A stretch of DNA of 64,000 bases from Seminavis robusta (lineage: Eukaryota > Bacillariophyta > Bacillariophyceae > Naviculales > Naviculaceae), in NCBI GenBank assembly GCA_903772945.1, contig CAICTM010000041.1, positions 1 to 64,000 on the forward strand, in the 5' to 3' direction. The stretch's first letter is position 1, and the number at the start of each line of letters is the position of its first letter. Of the stretch, positions 33,741 to 46,285 are shown one piece after another. The translations under genes were made by a program, and so were the position numbers. Below the pieces are notes generated by a model. That model was not told the DNA's origin, made no database searches, and saw only the letters and a list, made by a program, of their open reading frames with translations.

Positions 33741-33920
33741 ATTCTGGAGTGTGTATTGAGTTACCAACACCATCCTACCCCTTTCATGGAGTGTGTAATG
33801 TGGCATCCCTGCCACAGCACCTCCTACTCCCTTTCTGGAGTTGTATTGTGGCATTCCAGCCACAGCACCTCCTACTACCTTTTATGGAATGTGTATTGTG
33901 CAACTAATCCACAGCACTTC
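33741..33920. repeat. ~50-bp tandem in the outer LTR element
   Basis: Three to four imperfect units with the core TGGAGTGTGTATTGTGGCAT followed by CCACAGCACCTCCTACT. Non-coding. Confidence 0.7.
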
Positions 33921-34183
33921 CTCCACTGATACAGGCAAACCTGAGGCAACACAGCCTCCAGGCAGGTCACAACAGATACCATTACAAGATCCATGCCTTG
34001 CTATTTGATCACAGCAAGTGCACAGGAGTGTGAGGGTACCCAATCCAAAACCTACCATCCTACAAACAAAATCATCATAACATCCGCCTTTATAGGCAAT
34101 GCGTAACCACCAAAGTTGGCCACAACTACACGGCCAAACAACCATCAACAGCTACACAACAGTTCTCCCAAGTGTCGCTACAG

Positions 34184-34614
34184 TGCACTACGCTAAAAGC
34201 TAGTTAAAGATCTTTCGAGTGTTTTTGAGTTTGAGAGAATGAAAGTTATGAGAGGATTAAGAAAGCTATGAAAACTATCACGAGAGAGATCCACAATCAA
34301 AGGATCGTAGATCTGAACTCCCGCGGGAGACTGTAAAGTGTGATAGAGTAGGTTTGCGGTAAAACTCTATCTCCACGATCCCAAAACGGAAGCGTGGAAA
34401 ATTCGTCTAGCTTTTCTTAGTAGCGTGGAAGTGCTCCACGCTGGCTAAATATTAGAGCGATGTTCATCATCACTAGTATGACTAGAGCGGTCATTGAGAA
34501 CTCTGTCTCAAAAACTATTCGCGAAGACTAACGTCATGAGTCGAACTCAAACCCTATCTGGATGAGTCAAACAAAGAATCGAGTCGCGAATAAGGACTAA
34601 GAGCCGTGTATGCA
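34184..34614 (-). repeat. Inner LTR (3' LTR on minus strand)
   Basis: 431 bp, ends TGCA...TGCA. It aligns with 38173-38593 throughout; shared blocks include GAGAGATCCACAATCAAAGG and AGAGCCGTGTAT. Confidence 0.88.
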
Positions 34615-37600
34615 TCGCCCCCTGACAAGGGTTCACGGAAGCACGACATCAGTGGAAAAGGAGAACATATGAATATTAAAGTGCGGGGCACTCTCTCGGA
34701 GATTTGGAATGTAGGACATGTGCGTCGCACGATGCAATCCTAAACGGGGATAGGCCTTGGTATGGGTGTAATTACCTTATGTTCCCAGTCTGGTAGACTT
34801 TGCCGCTACGGTGTAGTTTGTCGGAGCCGTTACAGTTGCCATTGTTATTGGACTCGTCTCTGTGTGGTAAGGACCTTGTGCGTGTTGGCTAACGGTTCTG
34901 ATACTGATGAATCTCATAGTGTCGTTGCCATGGTGTGGACGAGGGGACACGTGCCGTGTGTCTCCTTATCGGTGTTTTTCGGATAAGTCCGTTTGGCGAC
35001 GTTCCTTGATGTATTTCCGGTTTTGCTTTGAAACGGAGTGGTGAAGCTTGTCACGATTAACGCCGTGAACTTGCGAGAAGTCCATGTTCATCCCGAGAGT
35101 CTTCTTGATCTCTACTACGGGGGACTTCACGTTCTCTGTCCATGCGATCGCGTCATGGATGCTGGGTAACCACGTCTGTGTTCAGAACGATGTTACTTCT
35201 CGTCTGCTGTCTTGGAGCAGACCTTGGTAGTTCATTGGTCAATGAACTACGAATTTACTCCTGTTGGTAGGAAAGAGCGATAGCTGGATCGCGTTTGTTA
35301 TTCTTTTGGTTAAGAGTTGGCTTCCTTCCCGAGAAGTCCAATTGTTAGATTATACTCCAGTTCTTCTTTTGAGGAAGGCCTTGGTTATTGTTGATTTCAA
35401 TCCTGACTTCTTGGAGTCTTTGGGGAAAGGTCATCCTACTGTTCAACGCGATCTGAGAGGTCGACGTTCGTTAGGATGAGTTTGATCGTCAAGCGTATGC
35501 ACGGACATTTTTCTAAGTCTGCATTCGTGCTTCATCTTCCTTTGGAAGTTGTTCGGGACTATTCAGTAGGCCCATTGGCAACCTCTGGTACTCGTTACTT
35601 TCCCCATGGGAGTTCGATGGTACAGAGTTGTTCGAGTGAGGTGACAGATCGATGTATAGTATGCCCATGTTTGGTCTAGATTAGTAGCGTACTTGAATCC
35701 GTCTAGATTCAAGTGCATTTCTGTATTTTTGGTGATAGTGATAAGCCTCCGCTTAATCCTTTTTGTTCGTTCCCGGAAATCCAGAGATGATTCGTCAGAT
35801 CCTCTTTCTTGGAATGATGAAAGTTGGTGCCGCCCACTGGGAACGTTTACTTCTTGAGTGCTCCTGTCTCGCAGAGACGTTCAACCTCCTCTTTAAGAGT
35901 GTTGGTGTGGACTGCGTGGAGTAGGGTGAGCCCTATTTTGGTTAATAGGATTTAGCGTCGGACGAAGTTCTACTTCGTAGTCGCCATTCGGCAACTCTCC
36001 TAAGGTGTCCTCGACTGGGTCCAAGCACTTGGTTGAAAAAGGCATGAGCCAGTTTCTTGCTCTTCTTGTTTAACGGATTTCGAACCCTGGCATATCTGCC
36101 TTAAGCACTATTTGTTCGTATGTCGTATCAAGATCTTCTTGGACTATCTTCGTTCTGTCGCTGACAGCGCAGAAACCGGAAATGGAGAATTCTCTCCTTC
36201 TATTGGAGTTGTTCTCTTCGCCGGGAAAAATGCAAGGTTCCACTCCAATGACATGGTAGTGAAATCAAACTTGATTCTTAGATCGCAGAGAGTGTCATGA
36301 ACCTATGATCACGTCTTGCGCCCCAAGTTCTTGGTTACTGTAAATTCACTTGATAATTCTATTCATCGTTGGAACTCAGGAATCGCGAGAGTTGCCCTTA
36401 CACTTCGTGAGGGTCTCATTCTTTCATAGAAGCAGTCGTATGCTTGGACGCCCCATGATTCTTCATGAGTAAACTCTTAGTATGAGTTTGAGCAATTAAG
36501 GTTCCGGATTGCTTCTTTTCAGTAAGCAACAGAGTGTAACGGGTTTTTGTTTCCCTTTCGCTCGCTGTTGAATCTAACATAGACGATGTTTCAAGGTTCT
36601 CTTGTCGTGCGACGTTGATGAGTTGATTGGCCATGGACGAAGTTAACGATGCCGAATAGATCGTCAGTATCTATTTGATCAGTTACTAGGCAATTATCTA
36701 ATTTGCCGTAGACTTCGTTAGTTGCAAACAAATCTTGTTTACTATTTAGTGAGATATCTTCATCACTTAGGTATGAGAAATCGGAACATGGTTCCGTTAA
36801 TCATCATCCTGGCCTAATCTCAGACGGGATCTCTCCATCCGAATGATTGAAGTCGAATTCGGCAAGCGCTTGTCGAAGCGCGCCATCTTCTTGTCCATCA
36901 TGTTGATGGATCCAAAGAGGAGTCGTCCTCGTTGTCGGAGTTGTCAGACTTGCGCTTGGCAACATGGTTGCATTCGCTTTTTCTTCTTGCGATCAGCCTT
37001 GACTGCGCGTTGGAAATCTTTTTCATGAGGACAGAAGTTCCGTTCTTGGTGTAGGTTCTTGGCGTCGTCGGACTTGCGTTTCCAAGTCTTGTTCTGTTTG
37101 TACGCGGGCTTGTTATCGTTGTCAGACGAGGATGAGACTTGGCTTTGAGCTTCTTCAGGGTCATGCAGTTAGCAGTGTTGTGAGTGTGGATCTCGTGGTA
37201 GTCGCACCATTTTTTTTCGTTCTTGGAAGAGTTTTGTTGTTGCGAGTAGACTTGTACTTCTTGCTGTTGTTCTCTTCGAGGAGCTTGCTTGGCATCACCG
37301 CCCTTGTCAAAGTCTTCGGAGGATTCCATGCGTTCGCAGAATCCAATGGTTTCTCCGATAGGAGCTGAGAAAGGATCGAAGCGTGTTCGTCCATCTTCTT
37401 CATCCACGAGCGTGGAATTCCATGACAAACAATGTCAATGACTTCGTCATGTTCAACGTTTGGTTGGGTCCAAAAGGTGGTAGACGAGAAGTTCATCGGT
37501 GTTCATCGACTGAGGTTGTGACATAAGCCCGAGTAGACAAATCAGCAGGCTTACGCATCTTGCGGCGCATGAAAGCGTTCTGCTTTTCAAGGCCTTGTAG

Positions 37601-38172
37601 GGACAACCGCTTCGATACAGGCATTTATGGCAAACGTAATGTCAACGTGTCCAAAGCAGGCTGAGCTGCTCCGTTCCAGGCAGCCTGGAAACGTGCTTGG
37701 AAGTGGCTTCGTCTTACGCGCCACGTACATCGCGTGGAGCATCCCGTTGGACTGCAATCTGGCGCAAAGCATTCCAACGTATTTCACGATGGCCTGCACA
37801 GCTAGATTCGAACTGCTCTTGGCAGAGCTAGAGTCATCTCCTTGAGGAGGTTGTGTTTATCGCCAGGCGTAGCAATGGCAAGCCCGACGAGACCTTCTCC
37901 ATACGTCCAGCCCACTTGATTGGTGACGTGGAGTCTCAGATCCATTGATGATTTGACCTTGAAGGTTGTACTTGGCGCTGTTAGCATCTGCTGGAACAGT
38001 GCCAAGTTTGTAGGTGGTAGAGCGAGAATCGTCGATTTCGCTCATCGATCGAGGTCGATGAGAGGAGGATTGGTTTGACGCAGCTTGGACTCGAACTGGT
38101 GTATGCTCTTTGGCATCTTCATGGTGAGGAAAGGTTGAGGGGAGCTGAAAGCTATTGTGTTTGTTAACAAAA

Positions 38173-38593
38173 TGCACTACGTAAAAGTAGTGTAAAGATT
38201 TTTCGAGTGTTTTGAGTTTGAGAATGAAAGTTATGAGAGATTTAGAAAGCTATGAAAACAACAATCAACGAGAGAGATCCACAATCAAAGGATCGTAGAT
38301 CTGAACTCCCGCGGAGACTGTAAAGTGTGATAGAGTAGGTTGCGGTAGCAATCCTACCTTCTCTCCACGATCCAAAACGGAACGCGTGAAATTCGTCTAG
38401 CATTTTCAGTAGCGTGGAAGTCTTCCACGCTGGCTACAATATCTAGAGCGATGTTTCATCATCAACCTAGTATGACTAGGCGGTCATTTAGAATTCTGGC
38501 TCCAATGACTATTCGCGAAGGACTACGTCATGAGTCGAACTCAGACCCTATCTAGGATCGAGTCGCGAAATAGGCTAAGAGCCGTGTATTGCA
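38173..38593 (-). repeat. Inner LTR (5' LTR on minus strand)
   Basis: 421 bp partner of 34184-34614 with small indels between them. Confidence 0.88.
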
Positions 38594-40560
38594 ACAGCTT
38601 GACTTCCCAGTCTCAGCTACGGCACACCAAATGACGGTACCAAGTGTACCAAGTGACAGCACCAGTCACCAAAGTACGACACCAGCAGTCACGAGTCTCA
38701 CATGAGTATAAACAACCATGACAAGAGGAAACAATAACTCAACCATTTCCTCATTAATCTTCAGACATCGAGACATCCAAGAACTAGGTTCAGTCAACCC
38801 AACAAGTCCGTGACTTCCAAGCTACATCATTTTCAGCTTCCATGCACCTTCCAATAGGGCATCACTTCAACAAGTCTACGACTTCCAGAAGCTTCAACCA
38901 GCTTCCATCTACGAAGGCTTCCAGCCCCATCAAGTGTCAATGCAGCCGAACTTCCAGTCTGAGCCGCAGGTACACCAAGTGACGGTATCATCGACACCAG
39001 TCTTCCAGGAGTGGCATCACTCTCAGCAGGAGTGCCAGCCACAAAGACTTTTCTGATGATGACAATGTCCGTATTGTTCTCGTCTCCACCGCTCAAGCTT
39101 CTCGTTACCAAGCGGGATGCGGACTCATTCCAATGTTTGTTTTGGATCATTGCAAGCAGTCGACACGACGACGCGAGATTGGATTACGAAGCCTTTCCAA
39201 GGTAGGGCCTGCTTACCCAAGCACTGATAACACTTTGAGTGCTATCGATTCTCAGGAATCCTAGAGGCAACCGCCTCAAGCTCCACAGCAATCCAAGTTG
39301 CATCCAATGTCCAACCAACCAAGCCAGCTTTGGCTACAACAGTACAAGTCCTGCCACAGCTTCTCACAGGAGTGTGCCAAAAGTGACAGCAGGAGTGTAT
39401 TGATAAAGTTGTACCCACCAAACAAAAGTCTCAAACCTTTTTCAACCTTCCTTTGAATTTCGATCGATCTATCCAGATTGACACACAGATCGACTGAAGA
39501 AACGATCATGCAGATCGAAATGACATGAGCGATCGATCACAACAGCGAACGAGATCGATTCAGTTTGACTCTCGGGACGACTCAGAAGATCCATCATGAG
39601 ATTGCAAGTGCGAACCACAGCTACTCAAGCAGAGCAAAGCTTACTCAAGCAAGGGTAGCCACACACCAGTGCTACCGGATATCTTCTGCAGAGGATTCCC
39701 CAGTTCCACGGAACAGTTCCCATGGAACCAGCTCAAGCAAGCAACAGTTCGACGGAAGCCACAAGTTGCCAGCACCCATACTACAAGAGGTGCAAACCAA
39801 GGTCCACATCAAGCAAGCACACATTCATGTACAAAAAGTCACAGCCATTCGATTCGAAAGAAGAGGAGGCCGTGGATGAAGGAAGAAGCTTCCCCAGTCT
39901 GGGAAGAAGAGGATTCCATTCCTCTGGAAAGACCAACGCAGGACATCCAACACTTCTTGGACATCCACAAGAAGAGACAGCTCACGTTTCCATTCCAACA
40001 ATGGATAACAAGCTGACCCCAGATAGCACCAGCTATGCACAGACTCATGCTCACCTGATTTTCAAATCAGTATCAAGCCTGATGGATTGATGTTTCCACA
40101 CATCATTGGCGATTAGACCATGGCATATCGATGTCCAGTTCAGTCTACACGCCAGTCAAGGCACAGTTTGAGTCTACGAGAATGCAGCGGAACTTCCTAG
40201 TTTCCAGCTACAGCAATACCAAGTGACCGGACTTCCCAGTCCACGGTTATCAACAAGTGATCGGAACTTCCAGTTTCGAATACAGCAACATCAAGTGACG
40301 GCATCAATATCACAGCAAGTCATACAGTAAGTGGCAACACTCACAGGAGTGGTAGCCACAGTTGCTTTTCATGACGACACTGTACACATGTCCAATTGAC
40401 TGTGACAGATTTGTCACACTGCTATGTGAAGTCTTCTCGCCACAAGCGGAAGAAGCAGCCTAGCTTGGTCTCTCTCGACCAACATCTGGTCTTATGGAGC
40501 ACAAATATACATTAATTATATCGTTCCACGGTATCCTTTTATGGAAACCGTGCAAGAGTG

Positions 40561-40803
40561 TGTTGGAGGTTAGAACCTAACTACAAATTAGTCGTTTAAC
40601 CCAATCTAGTTATAGGGATATCTATATCTATTCTCTACTTACATACATGGGGAGTTTAATGACCTATATGGTCACCCCTTCACTATATCCTTTGAAGTTG
40701 AATCAATCCCAGAAATACATGGAGAAAATCACTTCTTGGAAATAGCTTAACAGTAAAAACAGTATTTTACCTTACTAAGCTAAGTGTTACTAGCAACCGA
40801 ACA
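40561..40803. repeat. Outer LTR, right copy
   Basis: 243 bp, from TGTTGGAGG to ...CAACCGAACA, followed immediately by the CCCCT target duplication. Confidence 0.88.
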
Positions 40804-41106
40804 CCCCTGTGTTTCCGGAAAACATTCCCAAACATGCCTCCTCTAACTGCCAGTACTAATATGGACTGGCCTGAGCAGCTCAAATCAGTCCCTAGTTACC
40901 GGTTGGCTCTCTTTGCCGCCAGCCTGGCTCTGAGAGCATGGTGCCCCCCCCTGACAGTAACAAATAAGTGCACCGGAGAATTCAAAAATGAACCACTCAT
41001 GGCCTGTTGTTGCTGCCATGGTGGCAGGGTAGTGCTGCTGCATCATAGTGTCTTTATTGGATAATTAACCAAGCTTTCTTGCTGTCATCCATAGTATTAG
41101 TAGAAG

Positions 41107-44026
41107 ATGAGTGGTCTTCCTGATCTTGCCAGAGCTAGGGAAGAAAACGCTGCTGCTAGCGAGATAACGGATAGTATCCCCCAAATTCGGTTGATGAAAT
41201 GGCGACACCAATCAATTGGAGGGGATACGATGGCTGATGACAATCCCACCAGCCAGAGCTGAAGTGTCGGTGGCAGGGGCTCAATGCAAATTCAAACCCG
41301 AAGTAGTCAGTAAGAAGTCTGTGCTTCAGGAAAAGCCAAAAAGATGGTCTGATTTGTTACGATTGGCATGAGACAGGCAGATTATCTTTACCAATGGTCA
41401 CGGGCGGATTTCTGGGTTTCCATTTGGCCTCGGATGCACTTCTTCTTGTGAATCGATAGTCTCGAATAGGGAACCATGGGATAGTCAAATTGGCTTGCAG
41501 CTGTACGAACACGCGGAAACGTGGCAGATATTCCAAAACTAGCAGACCTGTTATGACAAGGAACTACGGTGCAATTACTTCCAGTGGCTTATGGAAGAAT
41601 GTGGTGGCTGCAAATAAGTCATGGCTAAAGCAAATACCTTTCTCAATACTAATATAAATGCGAGCATTACTGCCGCTAGTCGAAGCTGGGTTTGCTGGTA
41701 TTCTGTGAGCAGATCAAAGTTGGCGAGTCACTGTCAATCCAGAACTCTTGCAAAGCAGTACAAAGTCAAGCTGCATCCAGGGTTCTTAACAATTGTGAGG
41801 ATATACACGGTCAGCTACAGCAATGGGTATCCTTGGACCAGATACGAGAGATGGCACTGTCAGCATTCAATCCTAAGGCCGGTGGTCCAGTATCTAAGCT
41901 GAAACCCAGCAATGCGATCTACTTTATGTGCCACTATCACACAATGAGTGCCACTAACCGAAGAAGTGAAGAGTTTGTTGGAGCAAAGAATGATTCAACG
42001 AGCCTACAAGTTCATGGAAGCTATTGGTACATCCGGTATTGGAGCATCTCAGATTGTGACTAACAAGGCAAAGCACAACAAAGTCGGGTGGCTAGAGTAT
42101 ACTGTAGCCATCCCCCACAGAGATCCATTGAGAGATTCCAGCAGCTGGCATGGTATCCTTTTTCTCTGGCAGCTGATAGTGGAGAAAAGGAGACTGCCTG
42201 ATTTGTCTGGCAATAACTAAAAAGCTATCTTTGATGTATTAACGTATCCATCATCAGAGGACACAGACAAGACTATCTCATCTCGACAAGTTGCTGCCAA
42301 CTTCGGAAGCTTCTACTCGGAAGCTGACGTGATATGTGCCAAGGTCACACATCAGCCACGTTTCCAATCGATCCAGCAAATGGATATGCTTGGCATTCCA
42401 GAACCTGTACAGTGTCGAATGACTGGGCACAAAGGGAAGGGTCAAACTGTCCATCAAAGAAGCTATGCCAACAACCCCCCCACTGCTGGTATCGTCCAAA
42501 GGGCCGGTGGTGACCACCACTACCCTCAACAGTACAGTACTACTCCATTCCAGCTTACAGCGCAAGAAAAGGTGTGGGTCAATGAGATCCGATGTACTCT
42601 TATTCCAGAGATCGAAGAGTGGTACAAAACAATCTGCCAGGATTTCAACTCGGCTACTTCAGCAGCTGAGAGGACATCGAAGCGGTTGTACACCAAAAAA
42701 GGAATGGTGGCTTCTATTCGATGGGATGTAGAAAGCTGTATCGTGATGCTAGCTACACCGGAGCTGCACCCAAGAACCTTTAAACTACTGCCCAACTCCA
42801 ACCTGAGTGTCTTTCAACGATACCGGAACGACAGATTTGCTGTTCTGTTAAACCACTCAGCATTCAATCTACCAGTATTCTCACTGCTGGAGCAGTCAAT
42901 TCTCAGTCGACTCAAAGCCAAGGACACAATCAACTCCATGTTCAGTGTTGAGAATCCAGATAATGTATCCAACATGGAACAGTTGCTAGTCCAGTATGTC
43001 AGCCGTCCCCTTATGCAAATGCAACAGGAGCAACAGGCAGCTTTCTCAGAAATGCGACAAATGCAGAATCATTCCAGTTCCTTCGCAGCAGCCAGCAGGA
43101 GACCTACTACAGAGCAGGGAAGTGTTGCCATTACTCCTTCCCCCACATCTGCTGGCAAAAGAAACAGCAGCACCCTAGCTGATGGAGTAACTGCAAGGAA
43201 ACGACGACCACCGGTGAAACAGCATGAGTCCATATCTCAAGAGCTCAGAAACCGGACAAGCAATGGTGAGACCAGGAAGCGTCAAGCTGAGATGGTTGTT
43301 CTATGTGACAATGACTGCAATACTTTCGAACAGCACTGGAAACACTACTGCAAGCACTATCGACAATTAGAAAAGGAAACCGGTGGTCGTTGGAGGCAGG
43401 ATTTGGGTGGGCGCCAGAGGACACAGTGGTGGACACAGCGAAGTGGCATGTATCGATTGATGGAGCACTATCTTGAATCTGGACTTACAGAAGAGGAAGC
43501 ATTGGAAAAGTGCTCTGCAATATACGATTCGATAGAGAAGGGAAAACGTGCTAAGAAGCCAAGGGTTAAGGCCATCGACAAAGCATTCAAAGCCAAGTTG
43601 GCGGAATTGGGAATCAAACCAAAGGGTAGGCCCAAAGGCAAACAATCCACCACTACTGCTAAGCAATGTACTGGAGCTGGAGCTGGATCGCCAGACACAA
43701 ATGAACCTGACCAAACCACAAGGTCGAGAACAGCTGCTAGGAGAACTTCACCGGAAACCACTGAGGATCAATTTGGGGACGTATTTGGAGCAATTGTGGA
43801 CCAGAATCCCTTCACTCGACAAATATTTGATGAGGCAATGCAGGAGTCAGAAACCCGGAGACAACAACGTTTAGAGGAAATTCAAACAGCAAAGGACCAG
43901 CAAAAAAGATACAATGATGAACAGAGGTGGCTATATGCCAACCCGAGAATTTTACCTCCGGTGTGCCAATACCCCCAGTCCACCCGGATATGGTACATTG
44001 CATTCACACCCCTGGAACCACTATGA
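41107..44026 (+). pseudogene. Crypton-type tyrosine recombinase with GCR1_C-like region
   Basis: The clearest part is an uninterrupted 565-residue frame at 42329-44026. It starts with VICAKVTHQPRFQSI (H-x-x-R), then RMTGHKGKG and a QRSYANNPP block, consistent with the C-terminal His/Arg and nucleophilic Tyr region of a tyrosine recombinase. A central region, FEQHWKHYCKHYRQLEKETGGRWRQ through the Trp-rich QWWTQRSGMY and EEEALEKC, resembles the GCR1_C DNA-binding domain found in Cryptons. A Lys/Arg/Thr-rich tail follows. Upstream, 41107-42330 carries recombinase-like pieces (NYGAITSSGLWKNVV; GWLEYTVAIPHRDPL; HGILFLWQLI) in more than one frame, so the gene is broken at several points. Cryptons integrate as circles by site-specific recombination and are known from stramenopiles. 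Family assignment rests on motif order only. Confidence 0.6.
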
Positions 44027-44346
44027 TGAGAACAGCCGGAAATCCAAACTGCACAAAGGGCCAATTATGATCAGCACTAGCCTAACTACAAATGAAAAGA
44101 TGTACAGAATTTCTAGTAAATTGCGAAGGTAGTAATAATTATTACATATTCAAGAGACAATAAAATGTGGATCTCTGAAGCATTGTTTGCCCCCCTCTGT
44201 CGATCCCGTAAATTGTACTGGTATTTGAAAATCTGCATGAAAAGGGATACATCGTCCTGACCTAATCAACCAGGCATGGCGTGCATAGTACCATATTTGT
44301 CCCTTGCCGCGTTCCTCGAGAATTCCTTTCCTGCGACCACAGGAGT

Positions 44347-46285
44347 TCAAGCCATGTCATAGACACGCACTTTAGCCCACCAAACGCAGTGTTCAATGAC
44401 GTGGCCTTTGATCCTGTATCCCGCGCAGTGAGCTGCCACTGGCTCAAAGTTCACTAGCTGACCAATCTGCAATACATACTCGATAACCAGGCACTGAAAA
44501 TCAGACAGGTTGTGGTCTATTTCTTGCTGCCACTTATCTTTGTTCTGAAGATAACTGGGCCAGGCATTATTAAAATGCTGCCAGACTTTGACCTTCTCGC
44601 CATTATCCAAGCTGTCAGGGAATCCGTCAGACACACCGTCTACCTGCAAAGAGGTGATTACCAGTTGGTACTTCAGTCTGGAAATGTACTGGGCAATCAT
44701 GCTATTCCGGTAATGTGGACGTGTCTGCATCCATTTGCGCTTCATGGCTGATGTCACTTTCCTACCAGCAATGTTCGGCCGACATGTCTCGCGTAACAGG
44801 CTTTGCCTTTTTTGGCTCCGTTTGCTTCCCAAACTTTCATATACCGTAGTGTTGGATTGATTGCTGTTCCTGTAGGCGCATGGCCCCAGGTTCGATTCAC
44901 CTTGTGTTCCTCTTGCTAACCATGGTCGGTTTAGATGATCCTGATCAGTTTCAAAGACCTCGACTGGTCCTCCAGCTGAGCCACTGCGCCTGTATGTTGT
45001 TAGTTTCCCAACAGACAAATCTGTGATATCCCTTGATCTTTCGATCAGATCTTCATACATGGTTGCAACTGTATCCAAACCAGCATGGTTCCACTTACGG
45101 ATTCCTTTGGAAGGATAGACCGGCCAGTAGGCCACCTGCATAATTCCAGTGTCGTCAGCCTGAAATACCAAGTTTTGGGGGAACTGGAAATCTTTGGCAA
45201 AGAAACCTCCAGTGATCGAATCAATTTGGTTTTAAAATTGTTGTTGTTGTAATCAGTGTCTATTTTAGACAATCTAATTTTAAGCTCATACGGCATCACC
45301 CGCTCCCAGCCCTTCAATTTGGAGGGATCGAATCCATTCCAGAAGGGCCGATTCACTTCCAGAGCTTTCTCCTATCTATTGCAATAACTTGTGCTGTTGG
45401 CAATTTTGAATACAAAAGTTGTTGGCTATTATGTCCAGTTGATTGCATTTGGATTCAAACCTTCGGTAAGTCTCCTCATTGGCTAATTGTGCCATAGTTT
45501 TGCCAGCAGCTGTGACAGTTGGTGGTCTGTCACTCACTGCAATAATTTTTGTTGGAGTAGTTGATGTCATGACTGCATCTTGCATGGCAGCCTGTTGTTC
45601 CAGATATCTCTTGACCCTCCTTCCAAAATTATTGGATGTAGTGGGCACCTGGTACTGCCTGACAAATGCCGCATACTGAAGGCTCGGATTCTTCTGGCTA
45701 GCAGCCAACCACTTGATAATGAAGGGATCAAGTATCTCATTGGATAATTTGGGAACAGATTTCCTTTGTTTCTTCTCCTCTGTGGCAGGATCATGGTGAA
45801 CATCATGACTTGGGGATGGCTCGGTAAAGACTGGGATGGATGGAGGGAATGGAGATTGCGTTTGCTTTCCCATTCTGGAGATTCCCATTCTTGAGATTAA
45901 TTTGGATTCGGAGCATGGTGGATGATGGCCTTCAACCGTGTTTTGTTTGGCTTGGATGATGTGCTGTTCAACAGCATGGACAGCATGCAAACCAACAGCA
46001 CGGCTACAGGCAGATTTGCTGGCAATCCCAGTACTGCTGAATGCCGAGTCCTCCTTGGTTGAATCTTCCTTGATTTAGTACTGGCTTGTACAGGTACAAA
46101 AATCCAGAAAATTCAGTCTGTAGTGGTTCTGTGGGGTTTGTACTAGTAACCGGTGCATTAGCATTGTCATTGGTCTCTCCTATGGTCTCCATCATGCTTC
46201 CATGCTTTCTTTGGCGGCAAACAGAGTGGTAGCGGCGGATCGGCGGATTTGCTGCTGTGGCGAAATTTGGCCCTTTTGGATCCAT
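44347..46285 (-). pseudogene. Unknown gene of the Crypton-like block
   Basis: Three minus-strand frames follow one another and probably belong to one gene: 46285-46004 (MDPKGPNFATAANPPIRRY), 45990-45376 (with LSNEILDPFIIKWLAASQ and FGRRVKRYLEQQ) and 45356-44347 (NRPFWNGFDPSKLKGWERV, then LVFQADDTGIMQVAYWPV and, at the end, GYRIKGHVIEHCVWWAKV). The middle part is Lys/Glu/Pro-rich with a possible helical DNA-binding segment; the last part looks globular. I recognise no domain. It converges tail-to-tail with the recombinase gene across 320 bp. Introns or frame breaks must separate the pieces, and I cannot say which. Confidence 0.4.

Larger units (their letters stand above)
34184..38593 (-). mobile_element. 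Nested Ty3/gypsy LTR retrotransposon, decayed
   Basis: A 4.4-kb element inserted in the outer LTR element and oriented on the minus strand. LTRs at 34184-34614 and 38173-38593 both begin TGCA and end TGCA, and ACAG on each side (34180-34183, 38594-38597) is a 4-bp target duplication. Gag-like coding lies at about 37500-36900 with a CxxH-type knuckle (WCDYHEIHTHNTANC). Reverse-transcriptase-like sequence at about 35950-35780 (HTNTLKEEVERL...GAL) identifies Ty3/gypsy. It is broken by many lesions and, at 4.4 kb, shorter than an intact family member. LTR divergence suggests moderate age, younger than its host element by position. Confidence 0.85.
31626..40808. mobile_element. LTR retroelement, apparently non-autonomous, with target duplication
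   Basis: A 9.2-kb element (31631-40803) bounded by direct repeats that begin TGTTGGAGG: left about 31631-31886 and right 40561-40803. It is flanked on both sides by CCCCT (31626-31630 and 40804-40808), a clean 5-bp target-site duplication. Excluding the nested insertion, about 4.8 kb of its own DNA remains. I see no gag, protease, reverse transcriptase or integrase in it, so it looks like a large non-autonomous derivative. The two LTRs differ by several substitutions and small indels, suggesting a moderately old insertion. The interior is unusually rich in the word AGGAGTG and in short tandems (33741-33920). Confidence 0.85.

Noticed and set aside
34762-36300. Plus-strand frames inside the inner LTR element
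   Set aside because: They are antisense shadows of the decayed minus-strand pol region.
40834-41064. 76-codon plus-strand frame left of the recombinase
   Set aside because: ATG-started and protein-like in places, but without a family match. Too little to call a gene, although it could be an exon of the Crypton-like block.
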